A program made the translations under genes and the position numbers. Under the pieces are notes generated by a model, which was not told the DNA's origin, searched no databases, and saw only the letters and a list, made by a program, of their open reading frames with translations. From Hydractinia symbiolongicarpus (Eukaryota > Cnidaria > Hydrozoa > Anthoathecata > Hydractiniidae), in assembly GCF_029227915.1 (NCBI RefSeq), contig NC_079885.1, forward strand, positions 744,001 through 808,000: a DNA stretch of 64,000 nucleotides. The letters are read 5' to 3'. Shown here in pieces: positions 62,241-64,000 of this stretch (the stretch's first letter is position 1; each line of letters starts with the position of its first letter).

Positions 62241-64000
62241 TCCCGTAAATCCCGGCTTGGCCCGTATAGTCAAAAGTATACAAAGAAAGTACGTAGGGAG
62301 TAAACTCATTCCCCGAACGATTTTTTAAATTATTTTTTCCCCACTAAAACGCATGAGACTTGTAGTTTTCAAAAATGTTTTTATTTTTGATGAGACGCTG
62401 AATAAAAGAAGTTTAATCGCCGGCAAACGAAAACCCGCGATTTCTCGTAAATCCCGGGCTTGGCCCGTATAGTCAAAAGTATACAAAGAAAGTACCCAGG
62501 AAGTAAATTCATTTCCCGAACGATTTTTTAAATTACTTTTTCACCACTAAAACGCATGAGACTTGTAGTTTTTAAAAATGTTTTCATTTTTGATGAGACG
62601 CTGAATAAAAGAAGTTTAATCGCCGGCAAACGAAAACCCGCGATTTCCCGTAAATCCCGGACTCGGCCCGTGTAGTCAAAAGTATACAAAGAAAGTACCC
62701 AGGGAGTAAACTCATTTCCAGAACGATTTTTTAAATTATTTTTTCACCACTAAAACGCATGAGACTTGTAGTTTTCAAAAATGTTTTCATTTTTGATGAG
62801 ACGCTTAATGAAAGAGGTTTAATTGCCGGCAAACCAAAACCCGCGATTTCCCGTAAATCCCGGGCTTGGCCCGTATAGTCGAATGTATACAAAGAAAGTA
62901 CCCTGTGAGTAAACTCATTTCCAGAACGATTTTTTAAATTATTTCTTCACCACTAAAACGCATAAGACTTGTAGTTTTTAAAAATGTTTTCATTTTTGAT
63001 GAGACGCCGAATAAAAGAAGTTTAATCGCCGGCAAACAAAAACCCGCGATTTCCCGTAAATCCCGGGCTTGACCGGTATAGTCAAAAGTATAAAAAGAAA
63101 GTACCCAGGGAGTAAACTCATTTCCCGAACGATTTTTTATATTATCTTTTTTACCACTAAACGCATGAGACTTGTAGTTTTCAAAAATATTTTCATATTT
63201 GATGGGACGCTGAATAAAAGAAGTTTAAACGCCGGCAAACGAAAATCCGCGATTTCCCGTAAATCCCGGACTCGGCCCGTATAGTCGAATGTATACAAAG
63301 AAAGTACCCAGGGAGTAAACTCTTTTCCCGAACGATTTTTTAAATTTTTTTTTCACCACTAAAACGCATGAGACTTGTAGTTTTCAAAAATGTTTTCATT
63401 TTTGATGAGACGCTTAATGAAAGAGGTTTAATCGCCGGAAAACGAAAACCCGCGATTTCCCGTAAATCCCGGGCTTGGCCCGTATAGTCGAATGTATACA
63501 AAGAAAGTACCCTGTGAGTAATCTCATTTCCAGAACGATTTTTTAAATTATTTTTTCACCACTAAAACGCATAAGACTTGTAGTTTTTAAAAGTGTTTTC
63601 ATTTTTGATGAGACGCTGAATAAAAGAAGTTTAATCGCCGGCAAACGAAAACCCGCGATTTCCCGTAAATCCCGGCTTGGCCCGTATAGTCAAAAGTATA
63701 CAAAGAAAGTACCCAGGGAGTAAACTCATTTCCCGAACGATTTTTTAAATTATTTTTTCACCACTAAAACGCATGAGACTTGTAGTTTTCAAAAATGTTT
63801 TCATTTTTGATGAGACGCTGAATAAAAGAAGTTTAATCGCCGGCAAACGAAAACCCGCGATTTCTCGTAAATCCCGGGCTTGGCCCGTATAGTCAAAAGT
63901 ATACAAAGAAAGTACCCAGGGAGTAAACTCATTTCCCGAACGATTTTTTAAATTACTTTTTCACCACTAAAACGCATGAGACTTGTAGTTTTTAAAAATG

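Larger units (their letters stand above)
59013..64000 (+). repeat. Satellite array block 3, forward again
   Basis: About 25 copies in the same direction as block 1, running off the right edge. The first units (59,015-59,330) carry rare marks that also occur, inverted, at 18,470-18,790: the 1-base-shortened TTCCCTAAATCCC, TTTCCTGAACG, and CGAAACCCGCGTTTTCCCG in the next unit. Three units carry private deletions (near 59,873, 61,795 and 62,214). A repeated order of variant units is visible from about 60.6 kb to the end. Confidence 0.97.
60600..64000 (+). repeat. Block 3 HOR, about 1,170 and 1,398 bp periods
   Basis: The mark GAAGTTTAAACGCC occurs near 60,652, 61,822 and 63,220, at spacings of about 1,170 and 1,398 bp. 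The unit order is T, L (CCCTGTGAG), CCCGGCTTGG unit, TCTCG unit, GGACTCGG unit and GTATAAAAAG unit, with an extra L unit in the longer form (near 62.8 kb). Both periods fall short of six or seven full units because of private deletions near 61,795 and 62,214. The four-unit core equals the inverted series next to junction 1. Confidence 0.82.

Noticed and set aside
852-63284. Dozens of open frames of 60-189 residues, many starting MGNEFTPWVLSLYTFDY or MYTFDYTGQ
   Set aside because: They are translations of the satellite unit, recur with unit spacing, follow unit direction and stop at the same unit position. I see no ribosome-binding or splice context, no recognisable domain and no sign of codon constraint.
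1-64000. CRISPR array
   Set aside because: There is no short repeat with unrelated spacers. The whole 203 bp repeats, including what would be spacer, and there are no cas genes.
1-64000. 5S rRNA, tRNA or other RNA gene cluster repeated in tandem
   Set aside because: I found no 5S internal control elements, no tRNA A or B boxes (TGGCNNAGTGG, GGTTCGANNCC) and no terminator-bounded gene-sized region within the unit.

Overview
The whole 64 kb window is one satellite DNA array. A unit of about 203 bp repeats roughly 315 times, at about 37% GC in a typical unit. I see no unique sequence, transposon, tRNA, rRNA, CRISPR array or credible protein gene anywhere. The short open frames scattered along it are the same translated unit over and over. 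An array this long with nested higher-order repeats points to heterochromatin of a eukaryotic chromosome (centromeric, pericentromeric or subtelomeric). Nothing in the sequence identifies the species, and there is no telomere repeat.

The array has three blocks, defined by the direction of the unit (taken to start CTTGTAG). Block 1 (1-17,577) reads on +. Block 2 (17,578-59,012) reads on -. Block 3 (59,013-64,000) reads on + again. The two switch points are sharp. At 17,575 the unit folds back on itself around a loop of about 17 bases. At 59,012-59,015 it turns back at a different phase. Undoing the 41.4 kb inversion restores unit phase at the right end and puts two marked copies six units (about 1,215 bp) apart. 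It leaves about 73 bp missing at the left end. One inversion with a small deletion explains the layout better than two unrelated events, although misassembly has to be excluded.

Inside the blocks, unit variants are arranged in nested higher-order repeats (HORs) whose lengths are multiples of the unit: about 384, 587, 609, 811, 1,195-1,197, 1,419, 1,626 and 2,010 bp, plus longer duplications at offsets of about 3.8, 4.6-5.6 and 5.2 kb. Several HOR types occur in both orientations, so they predate the inversion. Two copies of a 1,197 bp unit at 35.5-37.9 kb look identical where compared and must be recent. A distinctive unit of about 182 bp with a 21 bp deletion marks many HORs.

Each unit has a GC-rich half with four CCCG motifs about 10 bp apart, an AT-rich half with a short perfect hairpin, and the palindromes GCCGGC and GTATAC. 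A unit near 203 bp with helically spaced GC motifs fits one nucleosome per repeat, but that is inference. The window therefore holds a structural chromosomal element rather than a gene system.
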